The translations under genes were made by a program, and so were the position numbers. Positions 28,619 to 37,391 of a stretch of 64,000 nt of DNA are shown here, piece by piece (the first letter of the stretch is position 1; the number at the start of each line of letters is the position of its first letter). Under the pieces are notes generated by a model. The model did not search any database, had not been told where the DNA came from, and saw only the letters and a list, made by a program, of their open reading frames with translations. This stretch comes from Rhodococcus pseudokoreensis (GTDB lineage: Bacteria > Actinomycetota > Actinomycetes > Mycobacteriales > Mycobacteriaceae), in assembly GCF_017068395.1 (NCBI RefSeq), contig NZ_CP070619.1, positions 682,001 through 746,000 on the forward strand, given 5' to 3'.

Positions 28619-30558
28619 TGATCTTCCTCCCCGGCCGCTGCGGCCGTGCCCGAACGCTGCTCGCGCTCCATGGCCTCGTGAATGACGGCCGGCTCGGCGG
28701 CCGCCTCGTCGTCGTCGAACAGCGGCCGGATGCCCCGTGCCGCCATGATCTCGTCGTTGCTCGTGCCCGCCGCGACCATCGGCCACACCTGGGCGTCGGC
28801 GCCGACGATGAAGTCGATCACCACCGGCTTGTCGTTGATGGCCTGTGCCTCACGGATCGCCGCCTCGACGTCCTCTTCGCGCTCGACGCGAATGCCGTGG
28901 CAGCCCAACGCCTCCGCGAGCTTCACGAAGTCGGGGATGCGGATGGCGCCGTGCGTGCCGAGGTTGGTGTTGGAGTAGCGCTGGTCGTAGAACAGCGTCT
29001 GCCACTGGCGCACCATGCCGAGGTTGCCGTTGTTGATGAGCGCAACCTTGATCGGGATGCCCTCGAGCGCGCAGGTGGCGAGTTCCTGATTGGTCATCTG
29101 GAAGCAGCCGTCACCGTCGATGGCCCACACCTCGGTGTCGGGCATGCCCATCTTGGCGCCCATCGCGGCAGGCACCGCGTAGCCCATCGTGCCGAGACCA
29201 CCGGAGTTCAGCCAGGTGCGCGGCTTCTCGTAGTTGACGAACTGCGCGGCCCACATCTGGTGCTGGCCGACGCCGGCGCAGTAGATCGCGTCGGGACCGG
29301 CGAGCTTGCCGACCGCCTGGATCACGTATTCCGGGGACAGCGCGCCGTCCGAGGGACGGTCGTAGCTGAGCGGATACGTGCGACGGATTCCGTCGAGGTA
29401 CGCCCACCACTCGGTGAGGTCCAGCGTGGTTCCGGTGGCCAGGTCGGCCTTGATCGCCTCGATCAGCTCGACGATGACCTCTTTGCAGTCGCCCACGATC
29501 GGGACGTCCGCGTACCGGTTCTTGCCGATCTCCGCCGGATCGATGTCGGCGTGGATGACCTTGGCGTCGGGGGCGAACGAGTCGAGCTGACCGGTGACGC
29601 GGTCGTCGAACCGCGCGCCGAGCGTGATCAGCAGGTCGCTGCGCTGCAATGCCGCCACCGCCGCGACGGTGCCGTGCATGCCGGGCATGCCGCAGTTCAA
29701 CGTGTGGCTGTCCGGGAACGCGCCGCGCGCCATGAGGGTGGTGACCACCGGAATGCCGGTGAGCTCGGCCAGTTCGAGCAGTTCCGGGGACGATTCCGAC
29801 TTGATGACTCCGCCACCGACGTACAGCACCGGGTGCTTCGCGTCGGCGATGAGGCGAGCGGCCTCGCGGACCTGCTTGCCGTGCGGCTTCGTGACGGGAC
29901 GGTATCCGGGCAGCCGCATCTCCGGCGGCCACGAGAACGTGGTCTGCGCCTGGAGGACGTCCTTCGGGATGTCGACGAGCACCGCTCCGGGACGACCGCT
30001 GGAGGCGAGGTAGAACGCCTCCGCGATGATCCGGGGGATGTCGACGCCGTCGGTGATGAGGAAGTTGTGCTTCGTGATGGGCATAGTGATGCCCGAGATG
30101 TCGGCTTCCTGGAACGCATCGGTGCCGATGAGCCCACGGCCGACCTGACCGGTGATGGCCACGACCGGAACGGAGTCCATCTGCGCGTCGGCGAGCGGCG
30201 TCACGAGGTTGGTCGCACCGGGACCGGACGTTGCCATGCAGACGCCGACCTTGCCGGTCGCCTGCGCGTACCCGGTGGCGGCGTGACCTGCACCCTGCTC
30301 GTGACGGACGAGCACGTGCCGGACCTTCTTCGAGTCGAAGAGCGGGTCGTAGACAGGGAGAACGGCACCACCCGGAATGCCGAATACCGTGTCGACCTCG
30401 AGCTCCTCGAGGGCTCGGACCACGGACTGGGCGCCGCTGACCCGCTCGGGGGCGAGTTGGCGGCGGCTACCGGTCTGCGTCGCGGCGGCCGCGGTCGTCG
30501 GGCTTGCTGCCCCCGACTTGCGCGGCGTGGGTTGAGGCCGTGCGGTTGGTGCGCTCAC
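28615..30558 (-). CDS. ilvB: Acetolactate synthase catalytic subunit
   Basis: 647 residues. The first common enzyme of Val, Leu and Ile synthesis; uses thiamine diphosphate and FAD. The ThDP glutamate lies in [30 protein letters not shown] precedes it, and the metal-diphosphate motif is [17 protein letters not shown]. The N terminus has about 35 extra low-complexity residues, as in other mycolata. GTG at 30558 has AGAGGA about 7 bases upstream. A transcription attenuator with its own leader peptide lies directly upstream. ilvN overlaps its stop by four bases. Confidence 0.97.
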   Translation of the reverse strand: MSAPTARPQPTPRKSGAASPTTAAAATQTGSRRQLAPERVSGAQSVVRALEELEVDTVFGIPGGAVLPVYDPLFDSKKVRHVLVRHEQGAGHAATGYAQATGKVGVCMATSGPGATNLVTPLADAQMDSVPVVAITGQVGRGLIGTDAFQEADISGITMPITKHNFLITDGVDIPRIIAEAFYLASSGRPGAVLVDIPKDVLQAQTTFSWPPEMRLPGYRPVTKPHGKQVREAARLIADAKHPVLYVGGGVIKSESSPELLELAELTGIPVVTTLMARGAFPDSHTLNCGMPGMHGTVAAVAALQRSDLLITLGARFDDRVTGQLDSFAPDAKVIHADIDPAEIGKNRYADVPIVGDCKEVIVELIEAIKADLATGTTLDLTEWWAYLDGIRRTYPLSYDRPSDGALSPEYVIQAVGKLAGPDAIYCAGVGQHQMWAAQFVNYEKPRTWLNSGGLGTMGYAVPAAMGAKMGMPDTEVWAIDGDGCFQMTNQELATCALEGIPIKVALINNGNLGMVRQWQTLFYDQRYSNTNLGTHGAIRIPDFVKLAEALGCHGIRVEREEDVEAAIREAQAINDKPVVIDFIVGADAQVWPMVAAGTSNDEIMAARGIRPLFDDDEAAAEPAVIHEAMEREQRSGTAAAAGEEDQ

Positions 30559-30590
30559 TGGGAAATCCTCTGATTCTGGCTCCGGGCAAC

Positions 30591-30623
30591 AAAAAACCCC
30601 CGTCAGCTGATGCTGTACGAGGG
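30591..30623 (-). terminator. ilvB attenuator terminator
   Basis: On the minus strand, CCCTCGT pairs with ACGGGGG (one G-U pair) and an inner CAGC/GCTG pair closes an ATCA loop, followed by six T. It sits between the leader peptide and ilvB, 33 bases before the ilvB start. Confidence 0.85.
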
Positions 30624-30624
30624 T

Positions 30625-30676
30625 GGCGCGTCGTTATCTGGCGAGTTGAAGAAATCGACTCAGGCGACGACGCGCC
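30625..30676 (-). promoter_or_regulatory. ilvB leader stem (1:2 hairpin) overlapping the leader peptide
   Basis: GGCGCGTCGT in the leader ORF (30667-30676) pairs perfectly over 10 bp with ACGACGCGCC at 30625-30634. Ribosome position on the Val-Val codons would decide whether this stem forms next to the terminator. I did not resolve a convincing 2:3 antiterminator by eye. Confidence 0.6.
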
Positions 30677-30707
30677 GGCCGATTACGAGCAACTCATTCT
30701 GTTTCAC
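30660..30707 (-). CDS. ilvB leader peptide
   Basis: 15 residues, MKQNELLVIGRRVVA, from GTG at 30707 to TGA. Six of the 15 residues are Leu, Val or Ile (LLVI and VV), the composition expected of a branched-chain amino acid attenuation peptide; the Corynebacterium ilvBNC operon has a comparable one. A TACCGT box ends 7 bases before the GTG and no Shine-Dalgarno site exists, so the peptide is probably translated from a leaderless transcript. Its codons form one arm of the first leader stem, and a terminator follows. Confidence 0.75.
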   Translation of the reverse strand: MKQNELLVIGRRVVA

Positions 30708-30714
30708 GCGCTCG

Positions 30715-30744
30715 ACGGTAGGCGCGCTAATAGTGAACAGTCAA
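30715..30744 (-). promoter_or_regulatory. Promoter of the ilvB leader
   Basis: The minus strand has TTGACT (30739-30744), an 18-base spacer and TACCGT (30715-30720). The predicted start site coincides with the GTG of the leader peptide. Confidence 0.6.
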
Positions 30745-30804
30745 CTTGGTGAGTCGGCCGTCCCAGAATATGAGATACGTCGGCTGCGGTGCGAAGATGT
30801 AGAG

Positions 30805-31323
30805 GTGTCAACTCCGCAGCAGCCCGTGCCACCAGAATCATCATCCCACACGACGAACCCGCCCAAGCGCGTCATCCGGATTTCTCCCCTTGCCTATCTG
30901 GGATGCGCCTTCCTCCTGTTCGCCGTGTCGTTCCCCATCTTCGGCTGGCCCGCCGCATTCGGCTGGCTCGTGATCGCCCCGATCCTCGCGGTGGCCTGGG
31001 TCGCGCGGGTGCGCACGACGGTCACACCCGACGGACTCGAGGTGCGCAACCTGTTCGGCGGCCGGTCGCTCGCATGGTCCGAGATCACCGGATTCCGCTT
31101 CCCCAAGCGCGGCTGGGCCCGGGCCACACTGGCCGACGGCGGCGAAGTCGCTCTTCCCGTCGTCACGTTCGACCGGCTCCCCGAGATCGCCGAAGCGAGC
31201 GGCGGCCGCATCACCGACCCCTACGCGGCAGCGGCCGCGGCGGACGAGGCAGCCCAGCACGCCGACGCCGAATCGAACGGCGAGCAGCCGGCGAAGAACC
31301 GGCCGGACACAGACGGGGAATAG
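30805..31323 (+). CDS. PH-domain membrane protein (Cfp6-like)
   Basis: 172 residues: a Pro/Ser-rich N terminus, two adjacent membrane segments (about residues 31-66, ISPLAYLGCAFLLFAVSF onward), then a bacterial PH domain (TTVTPDGLEVRNLFGGRSL, WSEITGFRFPKRG) and an acidic, Ala-rich tail. It resembles the mycobacterial low-molecular-weight antigen Cfp6, which is also divergent from ilvB. The function is unknown; PH domains of this type sit at the membrane. The start is GTG at 30805 (VSTPQQPVPP); the frame upstream overlaps the ilvB leader and looks non-coding. Confidence 0.8.
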   Translation: MSTPQQPVPPESSSHTTNPPKRVIRISPLAYLGCAFLLFAVSFPIFGWPAAFGWLVIAPILAVAWVARVRTTVTPDGLEVRNLFGGRSLAWSEITGFRFPKRGWARATLADGGEVALPVVTFDRLPEIAEASGGRITDPYAAAAAADEAAQHADAESNGEQPAKNRPDTDGE

Positions 31324-31375
31324 TGCGCGAGTAGCGTTTGTCAGTACTTCCGTACGCTGACTAAGGAATACGCTC

Positions 31376-33220
31376 ATGCCCCCGCTGAGGTCCCGAACCA
31401 CCACCGCAGGACGAAATGCCGCAGGCGCCCGCGCACTGTGGCGCGCCACCGGAATGACCGACTCCGACTTCGGGAAGCCGATCGTCGCGATCGCCAACTC
31501 GTACACGCAGTTCGTTCCCGGCCACGTCCACCTCAAGAACGTCGGCGACATCGTCGCCGACGCCGTCCGCGCCGCCGGTGGTGTACCTCGCGAGTTCCAC
31601 ACGATCGCCGTCGACGACGGCATCGCGATGGGGCACGGCGGCATGCTGTATTCGCTTCCCAGCCGGGAGATCATCGCCGACTCCGTCGAGTACATGGTCA
31701 ACGCGCACACCGCCGACGCGCTCGTCTGCATCTCCAACTGCGACAAGATCACCCCCGGAATGCTCAATGCCGCAATGCGTTTGAACGTTCCCACCGTGTT
31801 CGTGTCGGGCGGTCCGATGGAGGCGGGCAAGGCAGTGGTGGTCAACGGCGTCGCGCAGGCACCCACCGACCTCATCACGGCGATCTCGGCGAGCGCCAAC
31901 GACGAGGTCGACGAGGAGGGGCTGTCCGAGGTCGAGCGCAGCGCCTGCCCGACGTGCGGATCGTGCTCGGGCATGTTCACCGCGAACTCCATGAACTGCC
32001 TCACCGAGGCGCTCGGTCTGGCGTTGCCGGGCAACGGTTCGACGCTGGCCACCCACGAAGCCCGGCGCGCGCTGTTCACCCGTGCAGGCACCACCGTCGT
32101 CGAGGCCGCCCTGCGGTACTACCGGGACGAGGACGACTCCGTCCTCCCCCGCAACATCGCGACGCCCGCCGCGTTCCGCAACGCGATGGCGCTGGACGTC
32201 GCGATGGGCGGTTCCACCAACACGGTGCTGCACACCCTCGCGGCCGCGCAGGAGGGTGAGGTCTTCGACTTCGACCTCGACAAGATCGACGAGATCAGCC
32301 GCAAGGTGCCCTGCCTGTCGAAGGTCTCACCCAACTCGGACTACCACATGGAGGACGTGCACCGGGCAGGCGGAATCCCCGCGATCCTCGGCGAACTCCG
32401 CCGGGCCGACCTGCTCGAGAGCGACGTCTCGACCGTCCACACGAAGAGCTTCGACGAGTGGCTCGACACGTGGGACATCCGGTCCGGCAAGGCATCCGAC
32501 GAGGCCGTCGAACTGTTCCACGCCGCTCCCGGCGGCGTCCGCACCATCGAGCCGTTCTCGACGAACAACCGCTGGTCGTCGCTCGACACGGACGCCGCCA
32601 ACGGCTGCATCCGCGATTTCGAGCACAAGCACACGGTCGAGGGCGGCCTGGCCGTGCTGCGCGGCAACATCGCCGTCGACGGCGCGGTCATCAAGACGGC
32701 AGGCATCGACGAAGACCTGTTCCACTTCCAGGGACCCGCACGCGTCGTGGAGTCGCAGGAGGAGGCGGTGTCGGTGATCCTCGGCAAGAAGATCCAGCCG
32801 GGTGAGGTCCTCGTCGTGCGCTACGAGGGTCCTGCGGGCGGCCCGGGCATGCAGGAGATGCTGCACCCCACCGCATTCCTCAAGGGCTCCGGCCTCGGCA
32901 AGAAGTGCGCGCTGATCACCGACGGCCGCTTCTCCGGCGGTTCCTCGGGATTGTCCATCGGCCACATCTCCCCCGAAGCCGCCAGCGGCGGTGCCATCGG
33001 CCTGGTGGAGGACGGCGACCAGATCCTCATCGACATCGCGACGCGCAGCCTGAAACTGCTCGTCGACGACGCGGTGCTCGCCGAGCGCCGGGCGAAGATG
33101 GAGTCGTCCGAGCGTCCCTGGCAGCCGGTGAACCGCGAACGGACCGTCACCACGGCCCTGCGCGCGTACGCAGCACTGGCGACGTCCGCCGACAAGGGCG
33201 CGGTCCGTCAGGTTCCCTGA
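31376..33220 (+). CDS. ilvD: Dihydroxy-acid dehydratase
   Basis: 614 residues. It catalyses the third step of valine and isoleucine synthesis using an Fe-S cluster; cysteines are seen in [12 protein letters not shown] and [17 protein letters not shown]. The C-terminal substrate region [20 protein letters not shown] is intact. ATG at 31376 has AAGGA 8 bases upstream. It lies 52 bases after the PH gene and is followed by a hairpin terminator. In mycobacteria ilvD lies elsewhere as I recall, so its place here beside the ilv block may be a Rhodococcus arrangement. Confidence 0.97.
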   Translation: MPPLRSRTTTAGRNAAGARALWRATGMTDSDFGKPIVAIANSYTQFVPGHVHLKNVGDIVADAVRAAGGVPREFHTIAVDDGIAMGHGGMLYSLPSREIIADSVEYMVNAHTADALVCISNCDKITPGMLNAAMRLNVPTVFVSGGPMEAGKAVVVNGVAQAPTDLITAISASANDEVDEEGLSEVERSACPTCGSCSGMFTANSMNCLTEALGLALPGNGSTLATHEARRALFTRAGTTVVEAALRYYRDEDDSVLPRNIATPAAFRNAMALDVAMGGSTNTVLHTLAAAQEGEVFDFDLDKIDEISRKVPCLSKVSPNSDYHMEDVHRAGGIPAILGELRRADLLESDVSTVHTKSFDEWLDTWDIRSGKASDEAVELFHAAPGGVRTIEPFSTNNRWSSLDTDAANGCIRDFEHKHTVEGGLAVLRGNIAVDGAVIKTAGIDEDLFHFQGPARVVESQEEAVSVILGKKIQPGEVLVVRYEGPAGGPGMQEMLHPTAFLKGSGLGKKCALITDGRFSGGSSGLSIGHISPEAASGGAIGLVEDGDQILIDIATRSLKLLVDDAVLAERRAKMESSERPWQPVNRERTVTTALRAYAALATSADKGAVRQVP

Positions 33221-33250
33221 TCGCACGCACCCACAGCACGAGCACACGCG

Positions 33251-33293
33251 AAGCCGGGTGCCGCAGCAGGTTTCCTGCCGCGGCACCCGGCTT
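33251..33293 (+). terminator. Terminator of ilvD
   Basis: A 13-bp stem AAGCCGGGTGCCG with CGGCACCCGGCTT around a loop that itself contains GCAGG/CCTGC. It begins 31 bases after the ilvD stop. Confidence 0.8.
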
Positions 33294-33338
33294 CCGTCGT
33301 CGGTGCGCCCGCGAATTCCGGCTCGGATGTGACCGCCC

Positions 33339-33377
33339 TCACGGGTGATCAACTCGCTCAAACGGCGACACCCGTGA
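33339..33377. promoter_or_regulatory. Inverted repeat upstream of the APC permease
   Basis: TCACGGGTG (33339-33347) and CACCCGTGA (33369-33377), 9-bp arms 21 bases apart. It could be a split operator or an RNA stem. It lies in the only stretch of over 300 bases without a gene (33221-33541). Confidence 0.4.
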
Positions 33378-33386
33378 ACAGGTTCT

Positions 33387-33405
33387 ACTGATCGAATTGA
33401 TCAGT
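33387..33405. promoter_or_regulatory. Operator-like palindrome upstream of the APC permease
   Basis: ACTGATC-GAATT-GATCAGT, perfect 7-bp arms with a 5-base spacer, 137 bases before the permease start. Size and symmetry suit a dimeric regulator of GntR or TetR type. No regulator gene is adjacent. Confidence 0.5.
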
Positions 33406-33541
33406 TGAGCCCGCGCTTCTTGCACACGGCGCTCAGTAGTGGTTCCCTCAGTTGGCCGTTGAGACCTACATCACAATCGGCAGCACCACCGGAACTTCTC
33501 CGGCCCACGAGGCCATCGGGAACACAACCAAGGAGCGACAC

Positions 33542-35083
33542 ATGCCAGGAGTCGGCATATGGCGAACGAAATCCGTTGAGCAATCGATAGCGGACACCGA
33601 CGAACCCGACACCCGGCTGCGGAGGGAACTCACCGCGAAGGACCTCACCGTCTTCGGTGTCGCCGTCGTGATCGGCGCCGGCATCTTCACGCTCACCGCC
33701 CGGACTGCAGGCAACGTCGCCGGGCCGTCCATTTCGCTCGCCTTCGTCCTCGCCGCCATCGCCTGCGGCCTGGCCGCCCTCTGTTACGCCGAGTTCGCAT
33801 CCACCGTCCCCGTCGCAGGCAGCGCGTACACGTTCTCCTACGCCACCTTCGGCGAGTTCGTCGCCTGGATCATCGGCTGGGACCTCATCCTCGAATTCGC
33901 CCTCGCGGCGGCCGTCGTCTCGAAGGGCTGGTCGCTGTACCTGGGTAACGTCCTCGGATTCAGCGGATCCACCACCGCCCACCTCGGGCCCATCGACTTC
34001 GACTGGGGCTCGCTGATCATCGTCGGCGGCATCACCATCGTGCTCGCCATCGGGACCAAGGTGTCCTCCCGCGTGTCCGCCGTGATCACGGCCATCAAGA
34101 TCGCCGTCGTCCTCCTCGTCATCACCGTCGGCGTCTTCTACATCAAGAAGGAGAACTACGCCCCGTACATCCCGCCGGCCGAGGGCAACGAGAGCGCCGC
34201 ACACGGTGTGCACCAGACCCTCTTCTCCTTCCTCTCGGGAGCGGACGGCAGCAGCTACGGCTGGTACGGTCTCCTCGCCGCCGCGAGCCTCGTGTTCTTC
34301 GCCTTCATCGGCTTCGACGTCGTCGCCACCACCGCCGAGGAGACCAAGGACCCGCAGAAGGCGCTCCCCCGCGGCATTCTCGGCTCGCTCGCGATCGTCA
34401 CCGTCCTCTACGTCGCGGTCACCCTCGTGCTCACCGGCATGGTGAAGTACACCGACCTCAAGACCGGCAGCCCGCTCGTCGGCGACAGCAGCGCCACCCT
34501 GGCGACCGCCTTCGAGGCACACGGCATCACCTGGGCGCAGACCGCCATCAACTTCGGCGGACTCGCAGGCCTCACGACCGTCGTGATGGTGATGATGCTC
34601 GGCCAGACCCGCGTCCTGTTCGCGATGTCCCGCGACGGACTCGTCCCCCGCGGTCTGGCGAAGACCGGCAAGAAGGGCACCCCGGTCCGCATCACGCTGT
34701 TCGTCGGCGCCGTGGTGGCACTCCTCGCCGCGTTCTTCCCGATGGGCACCCTCGAGGAGATGGTGAACATCGGCACCCTCTTCGCGTTCGTGCTCGTCTG
34801 CATCGGCGTCGTCATCCTGCGCCGCACCCGCCCCGACCTGCCGCGCGGATTCCGCGTTCCGCTGGTCCCGCTCGTTCCCATCCTCGCCGTCCTGGCCTGC
34901 GGATGGCTGATGCTGAACCTGTCGGTCGAGACCTGGATCCGATTCCTGGTGTGGATGGCTCTCGGCGTCGTCGTCTACCTCGCCTACGGCAGGCGCAAGT
35001 CCGTCCTCGGACAGAGGCTCGCCGCACAGGCACAGGCCGCCCCACCCGAGGAGGAGAACATCCCGGAACTCGTCCAGCGCTGA
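33542..35083 (+). CDS. APC-superfamily amino acid permease
   Basis: 513 residues with about 12-13 membrane segments. The APC motif in TM1 is VVIGAGIFTLTA near residues 44-55, and FIGFDVVATTAEETKDPQKA near residues 255-274 is the classic TM6 and loop signature. The type resembles cationic or broad amino acid transporters (YfnA/CAT-like), substrate not fixed. ATG at 33542 is preceded by AAGGAGCGACAC, a well-placed Shine-Dalgarno site; an in-frame TTG at 33452 is rejected. Two operator-like repeats lie upstream and a terminator follows. Placement after ilvD hints at, but does not prove, branched-chain amino acids. Confidence 0.9.
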   Translation: MPGVGIWRTKSVEQSIADTDEPDTRLRRELTAKDLTVFGVAVVIGAGIFTLTARTAGNVAGPSISLAFVLAAIACGLAALCYAEFASTVPVAGSAYTFSYATFGEFVAWIIGWDLILEFALAAAVVSKGWSLYLGNVLGFSGSTTAHLGPIDFDWGSLIIVGGITIVLAIGTKVSSRVSAVITAIKIAVVLLVITVGVFYIKKENYAPYIPPAEGNESAAHGVHQTLFSFLSGADGSSYGWYGLLAAASLVFFAFIGFDVVATTAEETKDPQKALPRGILGSLAIVTVLYVAVTLVLTGMVKYTDLKTGSPLVGDSSATLATAFEAHGITWAQTAINFGGLAGLTTVVMVMMLGQTRVLFAMSRDGLVPRGLAKTGKKGTPVRITLFVGAVVALLAAFFPMGTLEEMVNIGTLFAFVLVCIGVVILRRTRPDLPRGFRVPLVPLVPILAVLACGWLMLNLSVETWIRFLVWMALGVVVYLAYGRRKSVLGQRLAAQAQAAPPEEENIPELVQR

Positions 35084-35127
35084 CTCTCGGCAGGCACTGA
35101 TTCTCGGCCGGCACTGATCCGGCAGAA

Positions 35128-35169
35128 ACGACTGCGCCGCACTCCCGGTCGGGGGTGCGGCGCAGTCGT
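35128..35169. terminator. Bidirectional terminator between the permease and DoxX genes
   Basis: A perfect 15-bp stem ACGACTGCGCCGCAC (35128-35142) with its complement at 35155-35169, between convergent genes. Confidence 0.85.
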
Positions 35170-35184
35170 GGTTCGGAGAAACGA

Positions 35185-36060
35185 TCAGATGAGCGGGTTG
35201 GCGCCGTTGAGGAAGATCCAGATGCACACGCCGGCGGCGACGCCCAGGATCAGTGCCGCGAAAGACCCTATGAACGGCCGCGTGGCCCAGCCGCGGCGGC
35301 CGTCGAGCGAGATCCGTCCCGGGCCGGTGAGAATGATCACGCCCGCGCACACGCCGAGCAGCGTCTCGTACTCGGTGCCGGAGGGTGCGAAGTACTCGAG
35401 CCCCGGTTCCGCGATCTGCCGGAACGCCCACGCATTGATCATCACGGCCAGCACCGAGGCGGCGGCCAGCGGGGTGACGAGGCCGAGGATCAGCAGCGCA
35501 CCGCCAGCGACCTCACCGATGGCGCCGAGGATCGCAAGCAGTTTCGCCTGCTGGAAGCCCGAGTTCACGAGCACCTCCTCGAAACCGTCGAGGCCCGGAC
35601 CGTTCCACATTCCGGTCAGCTTCTGCAGACCGTGCACGAGCGCCGTACCGCCGACCGCGAGTCGCAGTGCCAGCAGTCCGAGATCCAGGGTTCCGCGGCC
35701 GATCTTCACGTCCCCCTCGCCGAGCCGGTCGGTCGACGGATCACCCGCCGTGGCCCCGAGGGACGCACCGGAGGTCGCGCCGATCACCTGCGTCGGCTGG
35801 TCCGGCACGTCGGATGCCGACTGCCGGTACGCGGGGATCTGCTCGGTGGGCAGACCGGCGCCGCGTGCATCGCCGTAATCGAGTTCGTCGTCGGTGTGCG
35901 GGAGACCCTGTCCCGCGGAACCGGACGCCGGCGTGGCCGACGGAAACCGCTCGGTGGGAAGGTCGTAAGGGCTCGAGACCCTGCCGTAGCCGGGTGAGGC
36001 GCCTTGCTGCGCGGCACCGTCGTCCGACGACTCGCTGGGGTCTTTCCGCATGTCAGTCAC
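35185..36060 (-). CDS. DoxX-family membrane protein with long cytoplasmic N terminus
   Basis: 291 residues. About 140 N-terminal residues are polar, rich in Ser, Pro, Thr and Ala with repeated LPTE(R/Q)-type motifs. A four-helix DoxX domain follows from about residue 145 (LALRLAVGGTALVHGLQKLTG) with a last helix at the C terminus. DoxX proteins act with thiol and redox systems at the membrane; this gene's partner is unknown. GTG at 36060 has TAGGCT 7 bases upstream, a leaderless arrangement; ATG at 36051 is an alternative. It is divergent from a lipoprotein gene, 89 bases apart, both apparently leaderless. Confidence 0.85.
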   Translation of the reverse strand: MTDMRKDPSESSDDGAAQQGASPGYGRVSSPYDLPTERFPSATPASGSAGQGLPHTDDELDYGDARGAGLPTEQIPAYRQSASDVPDQPTQVIGATSGASLGATAGDPSTDRLGEGDVKIGRGTLDLGLLALRLAVGGTALVHGLQKLTGMWNGPGLDGFEEVLVNSGFQQAKLLAILGAIGEVAGGALLILGLVTPLAAASVLAVMINAWAFRQIAEPGLEYFAPSGTEYETLLGVCAGVIILTGPGRISLDGRRGWATRPFIGSFAALILGVAAGVCIWIFLNGANPLI

Positions 36061-36067
36061 ACCGTCA

Positions 36068-36073
36068 AGCCTA
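36068..36073 (-). promoter_or_regulatory. -10 box of the leaderless doxX promoter
   Basis: The minus strand reads TAGGCT, 7 bases before GTG at 36060. Confidence 0.55.
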
Positions 36074-36136
36074 GGTCGATCCGCCGGACAACGCTGGTAG
36101 GCGGAACCGGCGTGGCGGCGACCTCGCACTCTTCCG

Positions 36137-36142
36137 TAACGT
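36137..36142 (+). promoter_or_regulatory. -10 box of the leaderless lipoprotein promoter
   Basis: TAACGT lies 7 bases before ATG at 36150. Confidence 0.55.
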
Positions 36143-36149
36143 CTCCATC

Positions 36150-37298
36150 ATGATGGTGGGTGGGCGGCGCCGCACGGCGTCCCGCAAGATGGCGATGTCC
36201 GCACTGTGCGTGACGGCGGTCCTCGCCGCCGGGTGCGCGAAATTCGACGACTCCGCGTCCTCCCCCTTCACACCCGAGCCGACGGGTGCGTCGGGCGCGG
36301 AGGTGGAGCCGGAGAATCCGCCGCCGTCCACCACGACCACACCGCCGCCGAGCGGGCCGCTGGGACCGTGTCAGGATCCGGATCCCAGTGTCATCGCCAC
36401 GTGTCTCGACACCACCGGCGGACTCGTCGTCCTCCCCGACGGGGCCACCGCGCTGGTCGCGGAGCGCCGGACCGGACGCATCCTGCAGGTCGCCCAGGGG
36501 CAGACCCCCAAGGAGATCGCGCACGTCGACGTCGACGGCAGCACCGACGGCGGCCTCCTCGACATCGCGCTGTCCCCGAGTTTCGTCGAGGACAACCTCA
36601 TCTACGCCTACGTCACCACCCCGACCGACAACCGGGTGGTGCGGATCGCACCGGGCGACTCCGCCAAGGAAGTTCTCGGGGGAATCCCGCGCGGCGACAC
36701 GGGCAATGCGGGGTCGCTCGAATTCTCCGGCGACGAACTGATGGTCCTGACCGGCAACGCGAACAACCCGGCGGCGGCCGCCGATCCGGCGTCCCTCGCC
36801 GGGAAGCTGCTGAAGGTCACCGCGCTGTCGCCCGCCCCGACGCCGGCGCAGCCCCGGCCGCAGGTGGTGCTGACGGGCATGGGGACCGCTGGCGGGGTCT
36901 GCGTCGATCCCGGGGTGGCCGTGTGGGTCACCGACCGCACCCCGCTCGAGGATCGGCTGGTGCGGGTCAGCGCGGACGGAGCGGTGTCGTCTCCGGTGTG
37001 GACGTGGCCGGAGCGGCCCGGCGTCGGCGGCTGCGTCGCCGCCGGTGATGTCGTGGCGGTGTCACTGAGCACCGCGAAGGCCATGTCGGCGCTCGCCGCC
37101 GACCCCGGCACGGGTGCCGTCACCACCGCGCCGGGTGTCATCGTCCAGGACCGGTACGGCCAACTCGGCGGCGCCGCACTCGGTCCCGACGGGCTCATCT
37201 GGGTGAGCACCGTCAACAAGACCGCCGGTCAGCCCGGACCCAACGACGACCGCGTCATCAAGATGCCCCTGCCCTCCGGTGGCGGCGGATTCGACTGA
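36150..37298 (+). CDS. Beta-propeller lipoprotein (LppZ-like, glucose/sorbosone dehydrogenase fold)
   Basis: 382 residues. The signal peptide ends in the lipobox LAAGC, with Cys near residue 29, so the protein is anchored outside the membrane. A Pro/Thr/Ser-rich linker follows, then repeats typical of six-bladed propellers (GLLDIALSPSFVEDNLIYAY resembles the soluble quinoprotein glucose dehydrogenase family). The catalytic and PQQ-binding residues were not identified with confidence, so enzyme activity is open. It is the LppZ counterpart by position in mycobacteria. ATG at 36150 with TAACGT 7 bases upstream suggests a leaderless transcript. Confidence 0.85.
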   Translation: MMVGGRRRTASRKMAMSALCVTAVLAAGCAKFDDSASSPFTPEPTGASGAEVEPENPPPSTTTTPPPSGPLGPCQDPDPSVIATCLDTTGGLVVLPDGATALVAERRTGRILQVAQGQTPKEIAHVDVDGSTDGGLLDIALSPSFVEDNLIYAYVTTPTDNRVVRIAPGDSAKEVLGGIPRGDTGNAGSLEFSGDELMVLTGNANNPAAAADPASLAGKLLKVTALSPAPTPAQPRPQVVLTGMGTAGGVCVDPGVAVWVTDRTPLEDRLVRVSADGAVSSPVWTWPERPGVGGCVAAGDVVAVSLSTAKAMSALAADPGTGAVTTAPGVIVQDRYGQLGGAALGPDGLIWVSTVNKTAGQPGPNDDRVIKMPLPSGGGGFD

Positions 37299-37336
37299 CG
37301 GGCCCCGCCCTCGCGCCGCGTCCCACGCGCACAACG

Positions 37337-37377
37337 AACGGGACGCTCGTTCGGTTGATCCGAACGAGCGTCCCGTT
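37337..37377. terminator. Bidirectional terminator between the lipoprotein gene and gatB
   Basis: A perfect 18-bp stem (37337-37354 with 37360-37377) and a TTGAT loop between convergent genes. Confidence 0.9.
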
Positions 37378-37391
37378 GGTGCAGAGGGGGG

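Noticed and set aside
30559..30804. T-box riboswitch upstream of ilvB
   Set aside because: No T-box sequence or specifier loop was seen; a leader peptide with Leu, Val and Ile codons and a terminator explains the region better.
33452..33541. In-frame TTG extension of the APC permease by 30 residues
   Set aside because: The ATG at 33542 has a well-placed AAGGAG; the extension has no Shine-Dalgarno site and covers the likely promoter region.
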